This document shows positions 9,611 to 18,413 of a DNA stretch of 64,000 nucleotides, in pieces. The stretch lies in NCBI GenBank assembly GCA_021234155.1, contig JAJEKV010000538.1:90430-154429 (forward strand), in the 5' to 3' direction. Position numbers and translations under genes: made by a program. The notes beneath the pieces were generated by a model, which saw only the letters and a program-made list of their open reading frames with translations, searched no databases and was not told where the DNA came from. The stretch comes from Isoetes taiwanensis (Eukaryota; Streptophyta; Lycopodiopsida; Isoetales; Isoetaceae). Each line of letters starts with the position of its first letter. Positions within the stretch are counted from its first letter, which is position 1.

Positions 9611-10547
9611 TATTCCACCATTCCCCCAAAAAGCAACCCCCAGCTTGGCAACGTACGGAACAGTGACACGAGAGAATTTGTGTGAGAGTGACCGTAGGGC
9701 AGGTGGAAAGGACAACAAATCACCCACGGCATGTCAGTTTAAATTGGATAGGGACAGAGACATTAGGGCATAAAAAGGTCCCGCCCGAAGGACAACATTT
9801 TGAAATTCAAATCCATTTCAAATGCGGTAAGACCCTCCAAGACTTTCATTGTTGCAAAGCTTGGGAAGGAGTTGTTCGAGGCGCCGGAGTTAAATTGAAG
9901 GCGCTATGGTGGATTACAATGGCGCTCGGATGAATTTCAAGGCATCCAAGCATATTTGACGTTGTAGAATTCATTGAAGGCCAAAGACAGGCAAGTTCAT
10001 TCATTAAACTGTGTTTTCAGTTAAATCTACCGCATGCACCCCTTCTTTGTGTCTGGTGAATGAAATCCCGTTCTAATTTGGGAATATAGATTGCCTCTAT
10101 CAACAATTCTTAAGATGTTCATGTTTGTAGGCGTTGATGTCATTCATCTTCCTCTCGATATGTGTGTGATCCCGGCACGACAGCCTAGCAGTCATCGGGA
10201 TCGGAAGGCGATCTTGACTAACATATTCTAGACTAAGGTACCATTTAATGCTCTCCCATAAAGTTACCCATCAATGCTTATTGATTCATCTACTTCTCCC
10301 CGCAGTCATCCCCTAACGACAGCCTAGTACTCGGTCTGGGATCGCGAAGGCGATCTTGGCGCAAAGATAATCTAGACTAAGGTACGTATAATCTAGACTA
10401 TGGTATCTGCTTGCTCTAGGAGATCGCGGCCGCGATCCTGCTAACCACGTCCTTGCTTGAACTTGGTTTGTCTGACTAACGTGAGGCTGTCTTGCTTGAA
10501 GTTGGTTGCTTGAAAGTGCTCGTGACATCGGTGGTATTTTCTCCGAG
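9611..10547. other. Divergent intergenic region of inner element
   Basis: Lies between the start of the methyltransferase-like gene (minus) and the DUF7869 gene (plus). It holds palindromes near 10206, 10347 and 10429 and a 67-bp direct duplication. No convincing coding segment is seen, although an early exon of the DUF7869 gene could hide here. Confidence 0.4.
10178..10384. repeat. Direct duplication of about 67 bp
   Basis: Blocks at 10178-10243 and 10317-10384 share CGACAGCCTAG, then GGGATCG-n-GAAGGCGATC, then TCTAGACTAAGGTAC. Each contains one of the GATC palindromes. Confidence 0.55.
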
Positions 10548-13500
10548 CAATAACGCCCATTGTGCTTGCATATGGCTGCCCTCAAGTCCATACTATTCCA
10601 TGGAGTCAAAGTGGGCGAGGGAAAGGTACATGCCTTCTCGACAAGCACCACAACTTGCCTTTGTCGAGATAGCGTAGTAGTGTCTATGGAAGTTATTCTC
10701 GACTTTGAAGCATTGGTTTGCCATTTCCGAACCGGAATTTACAACACTCGCGATTCTTTAGGGAGTTTTATTTTGTGGCCAAAGGGATAGCTACCCCTTA
10801 CACAAGAACACGAAACATCCACACCGCCCGCACAAATTAAAAAATTGATTGGTGGGGTTGCAAGCACCGGAAAGCCCTTCCGCGGAATAACTTTCGAGGC
10901 ATTTCAAGGGGACGAGCTAGTAGAGAAAAGTTGCACGCTATTCCATGACTGCTGCAACATTCCGTATGCCCTTGGGGTGATCATCTTCATTGACCCTAAT
11001 CAGGCTGTCGGTGACATGAGATTGGGAGAAGACTACTTGGCAGCAACCATAATGAAGACATTCCCTATGCCAGATAGGCCGACCATGCGATGCCAAGCAT
11101 GTGCTGAAATGCCACAGTTGCACGACCTGGTGAGGTGGCCGATTGCTTTGGTGTTAGTAGACAATGTTGCTGTGTCAACACTCATAAAGACTGCGAAACA
11201 GACAGTCATTGAAGCAGAACCCTATGCCATGCAAATTGAGCCTGAAAAGCCACCAAAGAGGATGTACAAAATGGTGAACCGGACCCCACGTTCACCTCCT
11301 GTGGCCAACAAAGCTGAGAGAAAAATCATAGCAGCTTCCATTTTAGACTTTAAGTCTTCGCTCGGGCTGCGATGCGAAGATGTTTGCAAGAAACTTCTCA
11401 ACAGTAGCCGAGATTGCCTCAGATGCGTAGGTTCTATTGGAACTTGCGAGCTTCAGACAGGACCACATTTGTTTTCAACATGTTAGACGTCTGTTCACAG
11501 AACGGCCTGGTCCAGAAGCTGATGCTAAATAATAAGCAGGTATGCTTGAAAGCATGGCATAGAGCCTATGGTATTCCAATGTCCACATTCTATAAGTGGC
11601 GAAGACTTTTCCTTGCTGGTCACAGAGTTGCTGAGCATGGTAACACGGGCACGAAAAAGCCGAGGCCTCACACTCTCGCCGGAAAGGCCATACTCTCTAT
11701 GTACATAGATGAGAATGCAGACGATGCCCCTGGATCGAAAAATCACTCATCGAAGAGGTGAGAGAGAATGTGAAGAGGCTCCCTCCGGCCCTAACTAAAA
11801 AGGACATTCTTCAAGAGGTGGACGCCAATGTGATGGAGATGACGGGCAAGCACATCTCACATTCTTCATTCTCACGTGGGTGGAAGCAAAATCACGCAGA
11901 GGTTGCAATAGCAAAGAGGACAGCTTTCTCCAAGTGCAATACCTGTATTGTAATAAAAGAGAAAATGGCTAAAACCAGAGATCCACGGGAGAGAAGAGAA
12001 TTGCTGATGGAAAGGAAGGAACACATGATGCCCGGATCTCTTGTAGGAGCTTGTAATCGGTCATGGAGAGCTTTGTCCCATCGATCATCGGAGCAGCTCA
12101 CTATCATACATGATAAGAAGGACCAAAACAAGACTATGATTCCAAGATCGAGAAATTAGCCAAATCGGTATGGAGAGGTGAACGCTTGAAAGTTAACGTG
12201 ATCGTGTGCACCGATGCATGGCCATGGCACAGTGTGCCTTAGGACATTTCTCACTGACCTTTGGAAGGATGATTCAAATTTTCATGTTGGTTCCTTGAAT
12301 CATGCTATCAAAAACACTGGAGGACACTTCCAAGACAATTGGGGCCATTTGAGAGAAGAAGCTCTACCGAGGGCATGTGGGGAACCGCGACTTCTAAAAC
12401 AAAGGTTGTTGAAAAAAAAAAAAAAAACAATTGCTTTGGGGTAGACTTTGTAGCACCTCCTAAGCAACCAGCGCAATTTAAGAGGTTACCTATGCGGCTC
12501 TACTTGCAGCTAGACAACTGCGCGGGGCAGAACAAGAACAGATATCGCTTCTCTTATCTATCTTATCTTGTGTGGTTGGATGTTTTTGATCAAATACAGG
12601 TTGGCTTCATGATGGTAGGCCACACTCATGATGACATTGATGCGCTCTTCGGTAACTATTCAATGTTAATGCGTAGGTCGGATGCTCTAACTATTCCAGA
12701 ACTAATGCAACTCTTCCGAGAATGTAGCACAAAGGCACCAACACCATACCTTGTTATCGAGGTTCCCGATTGGAAGGGGTTCGTAAAAGGTTACATTCCT
12801 GATAAGAAGGACCGTTTGGTTGGTCACTTGGAGCCCTTATTATTCAAGTTCCGCATGAATGATGGGTGGCCATTAATGTATTACAAGATGAGACCTGGTC
12901 ATAGAGAATGGTTGCCAGAAAAGGGTATTCGGATGTGGAAAGCAGATGACAATGGTTTGCCAAAGATACCGATTGGCTCGAGCCCAAGACCGCCAGCCAT
13001 ATGCATGCCTCAAGGACATAGGAGCATTGAGGTCGCCCATTGCGTGGGTACATGATGCATTGGGCTAACATCTCCAGGGCTGGTGTGAACTCGTGGTCTA
13101 ATACCTACATGAACGAGGTCATGGACTACTGGTGCGAAGTGATGCGTGTGCTAGGTGAAGTACCCCCGGGCAATCCAGAAATTCAGAACTTCTGGCCTCA
13201 AACAAGGCAAGTTGTGCTTCAAGAGCCTGAATCTATTCAGGTCGATCGATATGACGCTCCGGCTGCCTATGTTGGACCTGCTAAGGATAAACCCAAGAAT
13301 GCAGTGGAGATATTTGACCCATACCAAGATGTACAGAAAGGTATGTTTCTTCTTGTAAGACCAGCAGATGCATGTCCTACATGGGTAGCGTATGCGGAAG
13401 AGGATCCAATACAAGATTCCACTGCCCCTCATTATAACGAGGTTTTTGTTTCTTGGTGGGAGCCTGTGGCTAGGAAAGGCACCCCATACTCCAACAATGA

Positions 13501-13691
13501 TCGGGATCTGGCGGCATAAGAAGTGGAGGTCGAATCCTAATGACAGACCACGTTATCAGCCTCTCAAAACGATAGACTATGCTTGGTTTGTGGAACCGAA
13601 GCCATTATTGGTTGTGATACCTCCTATTGTAGGAATCCAGCTACAGGAATTGCTTGCTAAAGAAGCATCTGAGGATGGAGATGAAACTTGA
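10548..13691 (+). pseudogene. DUF7869-type transposon gene, decayed
   Basis: From about 10560 a frame gives GKVHAFSTSTTTCLCRDS and DSLGSFILWPKG. It then meets a TAG at 10789-10791 and continues in the same frame to 11486. The DSLG-x-FI-x-WPK part resembles the C-terminal domain linked to plant CACTA/En-Spm proteins (weak). Next come a cysteine-containing region (CEDVCKKLL), then NNKQVCLKAWHRAYGIPMST (11532-11592), KCNTCIVIKEKM, IIHDKKDQNKT (12103-12135), RLYLQLDNCAGQNKNRYRF (12495-12552) and FMMVGHTHDDIDALFG (12608-12655). This is the hallmark order of DUF7869 proteins, which are commonly repeat-borne. The end is at 13691. Frameshifts occur near 11410, 11750, 12170, 12340, 13045 and 13510, and a 16-base A run at 12412 may mark an indel. 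It is a full-length but dead copy. The biochemical role of DUF7869 is not established to my knowledge. Confidence 0.65.
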
Positions 13692-13835
13692 GTCTCACAG
13701 GTACATTAAAGCATTTCACAATAGACTATTTATTATCCATAACATCACTACAATAGACTATTTATTATTCATTACGTCTTGCATTTTTCATCTTAACACA
13801 AGAGCTCTTACACTATAACATGTTGAACAGGTGAT

Positions 13836-14078
13836 TCATTCATCTTCAGGATCTGTAGTAGTGATCCCTGATATCTCATAGCTCATGCGCTCAGGAAGCC
13901 AAATCAGATGGATCATAACACGAATTGACGCAGGGCAACGAATCTCAGCGCCCAAAGCTTTTCTTCGCAGGTAGGGATCAAGAAGAAGATGCCTGTCTAG
14001 GCAACCAACAAGATCAGAGTGGCGCATTGAGCACTTGATCGCCTCGATGTGGTGAACTGATGAAGGCGAAAAATCCAT
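13836..14078 (-). CDS. Small protein paralogue, apparently intact
   Basis: An 80-residue ATG-initiated frame lies on the minus strand with a TATA box 37 bases upstream. It contains HHIEAIKCSMRHSDL, DPYLRRKA and MIHLIWLPERMSYEISGI and ends in acidic PEDE. It is clearly homologous to the next unit at 14620-14376 (shared IKC, DPxLxxKA, V-x-IxWLP-x3-YE-x-x-x-I, acidic end) and more distantly to the protein at 1569. The two genes are tandem duplicates: their leaders and 3' flanks also match. They sit at the right end of the inner element, convergent with the DUF7869 gene. No known domain is recognised. Short length makes the coding call dependent on the paralogy. Confidence 0.5.
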   Translation of the reverse strand: MDFSPSSVHHIEAIKCSMRHSDLVGCLDRHLLLDPYLRRKALGAEIRCPASIRVMIHLIWLPERMSYEISGITTTDPEDE

Positions 14079-14114
14079 GGGAGATGAATGAACTTTAGCC
14101 CGGAAGTTAGAAGC

Positions 14115-14121
14115 TTTTATA
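14115..14121 (-). promoter_or_regulatory. TATA box of the 14078 small gene
   Basis: TATAAAA within CTTCACTATAAAAGC. The same CTTCACTATAAAA block stands at 14656-14663 ahead of the duplicate gene. Confidence 0.55.
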
Positions 14122-14375
14122 GTGAAGTAGAATTATTGTGGTGAATTATTGGGGTAGACTTACCGCCATTATTGCATGTGTATAAGATTGTTGTATACAT
14201 ACAAGTATAATACATCTTTCGTATGGATATGTGTATGCTTTTAAAACATAGTTCATAGGTGCTCATACCATTCTTATATCATAAACAAATACAGTGGTCA
14301 TCACTGATAAACATTGAGTGTAATACATAGTTCATAGGTACTCACGTCATTATTATATCCTTAGCAGATACAGAT

Positions 14376-14620
14376 TCACTCATCATCAACACCAAAGCTC
14401 GTGATGCTATTCAGCTCATAGATCTCCTGATCAGGAAGCCAGTAAATGTGGACCACAACACGAGTGAGCTTCTTGCAAGCACTAGCAGGACCATCAGCTT
14501 TAGATTGGAGCCATGGATCAAGATTAATACCATTTCTAGCGCATTCGTTCAGATCGTTGTAGCTCAAGTAGCACTTGAAATATATCGGATGTGCTCTGGA
14601 CGAGGCATCGAGGAAGCCAT
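14376..14620 (-). pseudogene. Small protein paralogue with an N-terminal frameshift
   Basis: The ATG at 14620 lies at the position expected from its tandem neighbour, and the first codons (MASSMPRPEHIRYI) align with that copy. They then run into TGA. The homologous body, KCYLSYNDLNEC through VVVHIYWLPDQEIYELNSI to GVDDE, continues in another frame. Compared with the neighbour there are two extra bases just before the AAGTGC codons at about 14578. It is either a recent pseudogene or uses a different start. The body itself has no stop. Confidence 0.55.
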
Positions 14621-14655
14621 GGAAGATGAATGACCTCTACCCCCGAGTCGAACTG

Positions 14656-14663
14656 TTTTTATA
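14656..14663 (-). promoter_or_regulatory. TATA box of the 14620 small gene
   Basis: TATAAAAA within CTTCACTATAAAAACAG, 36 bases upstream of the ATG at 14620. Confidence 0.5.
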
Positions 14664-14874
14664 GTGAAGTAAAATTATTGATGTGAATTATTGGTGTAGA
14701 ATGTAGGGCCATTATTGGGCTTCTACAAGTATCATGTACATGTACAAGTATAACACATAATTTGCATGTATATGTGTATGTTAATTACCTCATGTTTCTT
14801 GGGCTCGAGAACTAGGTGAAAGTATTTGTGCTTGAGCAAATTAGGTGAGCTTAAAATTCTCAAAATTGCGTTAT

Positions 14875-14893
14875 TTTCTCCAATTAATGAAAT
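14875..14893 (-). repeat. Right terminal inverted repeat of inner element
   Basis: Reads TTTCATTAATTGGAGAAA inward on the minus strand, pairing with 4589-4606. CATG at 14894-14897 is the second target duplication copy. Confidence 0.65.
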
Positions 14894-14897
14894 CATG

Positions 14898-17280
14898 CTT
14901 AAACCCATCCTTCCCATGGAATGCCAAACTTCCTTCCTGTTTCTTTCAAGGAAGTGTATTCTTCCAGCATACAAGCCCTCCGACGTGCATCTCCATCAGA
15001 AGAGTGTCCAATTAGTGGACCTAACACGCTTTTTAAGTGTAAATTCCAGAAATGTTCGATTTGATCCCATTGACATCTCACGGCCTTATGGTCAAACCTA
15101 TTGCGTGTCAACTATATTGACAATACGAGCTTGGGCAAACGTGCATGTAATGGATTCACAATCATGACACGGGCATAATTTGCAACCACGTTCATCTCAA
15201 ATGCATCAACAACATTTCTGTAGCCCTCTTCCCCACACCCAACGTGAACTACAAAATCTGTAATACAAGCATGATCCTCTTTCTTCCCACAAAAACCTAC
15301 CAAACTATCGTCTCGAGCACACCATTGGACTGCCCTCTTGATTGCGGTCTCATCTTCGGCCACGATAGTTGGTATACTTCCATGGATTAAGCCATTTTTC
15401 AAGATATGATTGGAATATATCTTTGCCAAGTATGCAAAGGTTTCCTCATTTATTCCAGCCTTGTAGAAAAGTGTCTTACCAGTAGACCGCCTTGTTGTTG
15501 CCAAACTTGGACCTCCAAAGTTCATAGACAAGAAGTTGTGCATCCTTCTCCCTCCCCAAATTTTGATTGTTTCAAACAACTCTTTTGTTGTTTGCTTGTA
15601 CCGCTTCTTATGGCCAGGCCTTAAGATATTCTGCGCAATGTCAGTTAAGAAATCCCACAATGCAGGCTTGCCTTCAAATTTACCTCGAGAATATGCCTCT
15701 TTAATGTCCATGCAAAACTTATGCACATCACCACGTTTCATAGACTACAATGTGTCTCGAAGAGATCTCACCTTTACTGACAATGCAAGTGTCCTTATTC
15801 TACATAATCTCAATTCCTTTCTCAAGATTCTATTCTCATTCCTTGTTTCCTTCGCAAGGTTGCACAACTCGAAGTTTGTCAAATAGTCAACTCTTAAATG
15901 AGAACTGGTGTTCCTCAAGCCTCGCTCTACTTTCTCCTCACTTTGTCTATGAACTCTCATACGGAAGTCTCTTTCCTTGGGATGGCGGCGCAGTAAGAAC
16001 ATTGAAAGTTTGCAAACATAGCAGCTCCTGCACTCACTCTAGCACATTTGACATGCCTAAATGTTCCTTGGATCTTAACTACCTGGCCATCTACCGTGAA
16101 TTCTCGATGCAAATCTACCTCACAGTACCAATTCAGGCCAGCCTTAGACTCATCCAAGAATGGCCTCAAATCCCTTGGCTTAGATGCATATCTATATGTT
16201 AGTTGCCAAAAACCCCAACATAGATATGCCAGATGCAAGTTTCCTGTGTATTTTTTTTCCCAAGCAAATTGAGAATGAGAACAAGAACCAAAAACAATCA
16301 TCTACTACATAACAATATAACAACGAACAAGCAAACAAGTAATGGTACATGTTCTCTTTACATACTTGATCTCTCGCTTGAATGGCTTGTCTCAGCCTCC
16401 TTAGAGTGATCTGCAGCAAAGCAAAGGGCCCATAAATATCAGAATTTAAGAAAACATATTTCAGCCCATTAGGAAAACAGATTTCAGCATATTGAGCTGG
16501 AATAATACCTCGATGTAAGAATGATAGCATGCTCTTTTGTGAAGGATCCACAATATCCTTTCGAGGCCTTCCAACCTTGCTTTGTTCGTGCTCTTGGTTC
16601 CTCTCTTTGGCGGTTGATTTTTGCACATGTCTACTACTCTTTATATGCTCCCTCATGTTTTCAACCACGTCTCCTCTTGATGGAAAAAGGAGTAGAGACC
16701 TCTGACAAAGCACACATAAAATGCAAATGTTCTCTTTCTTTGCATAGCTTCCAATGGTCTCCTTATATAGCTCAAACACGACACCGGTTTGCTCGACAAA
16801 AGGACCAACTTTCAAAGACATACATTCTTCAACTGCTGCCCTATTTTCAGCCATAATATTACTTGCCAATGTATCCTTTGAGACACTTTCCTCGCTGTCA
16901 ACAACAGTTTGTGTGTTTCTTTGCAAGTTCAGCTTGTGTTCCTTTGATTCCATGTGGCGTGCAGTGAAATTGTACATCATGTCATCTCCTCCTCTTCCGT
17001 ATCTCATTTGGCATTCAAGGCACCAAATGCTAAACACTCCAACTTCGTTGGCATCATAAGACATGAGATCAAACTGATCTTTCTTACCCTGAATTTGCAT
17101 TTTCATCTTGTACTTCCTAAAGGTGTGAATCCACCTACATGTATCAGCCCTTGATGCAAATTTGGATTGCAACCTACCTTCAAACTCGACATTCCCCACA
17201 CTCAAACTTGCCTTCTCTTGGCTGGTTGGGGTCTGATCTGCAACCTCAATGGCAGCCACATTTTCTTCTTCTTCCAGCAT
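14898..17280 (-). pseudogene. Transposase-like gene, N-terminal half with zinc fingers
   Basis: From the ATG at 17280 a 300-residue frame holds two U1/matrin-like fingers: CLEC then H-x5-H at about residues 79-103, and CVLC then H-x5-H at about 184-213. An AT-hook-like VGRPRKD follows, and the frame reaches a GT donor at about 16375. After the interruption (acceptor near 16192; splice phase not resolved) the frame continues RDLRPFLDESKAGLNWYCEV. After a frameshift at about 15960 it runs on to 14899 through two TAG stops (near 15743 and 15112). Recognisable stretches are FLSMNFGGPSLATTRR, TIVAEDETAIKRAVQW, ARVMIVNPLHARLPKLVL, and GPLIGHSSDGDARRR (15015-14971). It breaks at the CATG at 14897 and resumes at 4583. 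The finger-plus-core order suits a DNA transposase. The family is unassigned. Confidence 0.6.
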
Positions 17281-17455
17281 TAAGCACGAGACGTCTTCTC
17301 TTCAAGGGCTGCACATCTTCTTGAGTTTCAGTCACACGAACAAACACCTCCTCATCTGTAACTTTGTACCTTTCCTCTTGCCTTGTTGACAAAGGAAGCT
17401 TCCTTTCACCCAAAAACACAAACTCTTGTCCCTCCAAGCCATCAATCTCATCCAA
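17246..17455 (-). other. Acidic open frame upstream of the transposase-like start
   Basis: Reads MDEIDGLEGQEFVFLGER and ends LKRRRLVLNAGRRRKCGC, overlapping the ATG at 17280 in another frame. It may be the true N-terminus separated by one frameshift, since charge pattern and orientation fit, but there is no independent support. Confidence 0.3.
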
Positions 17456-17459
17456 GTTA

Positions 17460-18394
17460 ATAGCTTTTCTTACTTTGGCATACGTTGCATTTTGCTTGAC
17501 TTAGACAAAACCAACCTCGGAAATCTTCTCGGTCCCGTCAATTGCACATACAATGATATTTGTTTCGAATGCCATTTGCTACAAGTAACCCAAAGAAAGA
17601 GTTAGGAACCCGTTAGGAATTAATAACTTACTTGAAAGACTTGAAATACCAAAAAATATATGACATTTACCAGCATAAACTAGAAAGATCTATGAAAAAT
17701 TTGAGGTCTCTGGAGCTCCTCCTGCCAAAGCACCCGCCAAAGCACAATCAAGATCAGGGTTTTTTCCATGAATGCGAAAAATAGAGATGACCACTTACCA
17801 ATTAATTCTCCATCAAATGAACACTAGATTATTAAGTGAGACAAGGCAGATCAAGGTGATCAAGAAGCTTTTAGTCCGGTTTCAGGCAGGAAGAATAAGT
17901 TATTTCATTACCAAAGTCTAGATACAAATGCAATAAAAAATAACACACCATCCACTTTGCCATCGAGATATCCTAACAATGGCAAGCAAATAAGCAAGAA
18001 GTTTGGATTCTAACCTCGTAAATTTGTTCTTTAAGGTTATCTTGATCCAGGAGTTTTTGACAAAATATTTCTTTCTTGGCCGAAATCCAGCTTCAATTGT
18101 CCATTCTGGTGGCGCCTCGGTTCTTCAAAGCATTCGGAGTTGGAGTAGGCCCTAACATAGATGCTACGGATCGGACCTTCCCGCCCAACTCCCCCTTCTC
18201 GACCACCTACGGGGGGAATGGTGGTCGACCGTATGAAGCAGCAGTCCGTATACGGACGTCTCAAGTTCAAAAAAACCCCTACCCAGTCACGCTCTTGGGT
18301 CATACGGGGTTTCAATGGTGAAACCCCCGGGGGCCTCCGTGGACGTTAAAATAAACTTCCTTCCTTCCTTCGGTTGCTTTGCCCTATTCCCCTA
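17460..18394. other. Right subterminal region of the outer element
   Basis: No gene is recognised. A GC-richer patch at 18100-18330 contains CGTATACGG and short palindromes. An open frame there has no supporting features. Confidence 0.3.
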
Positions 18395-18413
18395 GTTGTC
18401 CTCGTTTGTCCCA
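18395..18413 (-). repeat. Right terminal inverted repeat of outer element (candidate)
   Basis: Reads TGGGACAAACGAGGACAAC on the minus strand, matching 1163-1181 with one gap and one mismatch. Confidence 0.45.

Larger units (their letters stand above)
4813..10437. repeat. Dispersed GATCGC-n-GCGATC palindrome family
   Basis: At least nine short palindromes of one type are scattered over the methyltransferase gene and the region upstream of it. Centres are near 4820, 4928, 7418, 7866 (GATCGCGACCGCGATC), 9165 (GATCGCGGGCGCGATC), 9254 (ATCGCGGCCGCGAT), 9318, 10347 and 10429 (GATCGCGGCCGCGATC, perfect over 16 bases). A weaker one is near 10206. The copy at 7411 lies in a recognisable intron (donor after an AAG codon at about 7461, acceptor near 7363). 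The copy at 7859 lies in the interval following a GT donor at 7947, and the 9158-9325 group lies in the intron 9099-9408. None lies in an identifiable exon. No such motif is seen in the rest of the window, which is AT-rich. Confidence 0.7.
13700..14790. repeat. Tandem duplication carrying the two small genes
   Basis: The segments about 13800-14330 and 14330-14790 share leaders (ATTATTGGGGTAGA / ATTATTGGTGTAGA), the CTTCACTATAAAA box, the coding body, and flanks with ACATAGTTCATAGGT and ATGTGTATG. The copies have diverged by many substitutions and indels. Confidence 0.6.
4588..14893. mobile_element. Inner 10.3-kb DNA transposon nested in a transposase gene
   Basis: The two ends are inverted copies: TTTCATTAATTAGAGAAA from 4589 on the plus strand and TTTCATTAATTGGAGAAA from 14892 on the minus strand (17 of 18 identical). 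Both are flanked by CATG. The sequence outside the ends is one interrupted gene: the minus-strand frame before the insertion ends GMGLSM, and deleting the insert with one CATG continues straight into LVFTAALNKD. Cargo: a methyltransferase-like gene (9436-5119, minus), a DUF7869 gene (about 10548-13691, plus), two small-protein genes (minus, 14620-13836), and palindrome clusters. Four-base duplications occur in Sola, Ginger and piggyBac-type elements, but neither ends nor coding content allow a superfamily call. All large genes in it are now broken. Confidence 0.7.
1163..18413. mobile_element. Candidate outer DNA transposon, split by a nested insertion
   Basis: Near-identical inverted termini bracket the region: TGGGACAATACGGGGACAA at 1163-1181 and, on the other strand, TGGGACAAACGAGGACAAC at 18395-18413 (one gap, one mismatch over the first 18). 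Between them lie a small-protein gene (1569-1871, plus) and a large transposase-like gene on the minus strand (17280 to 2658). The latter is interrupted by the inner element at 4588-14893. Without the inner element the outer one would be about 6.9 kb. No clean target duplication was found: the flanks are CCTAAATA on the left and ATTTATTT on the right. The boundaries are therefore inference from the inverted ends plus gene content. Confidence 0.45.

Noticed and set aside
18076-18321. Open frame in a GC-rich patch
   Set aside because: No domain, promoter or codon evidence; lies in the subterminal region of the candidate outer element.
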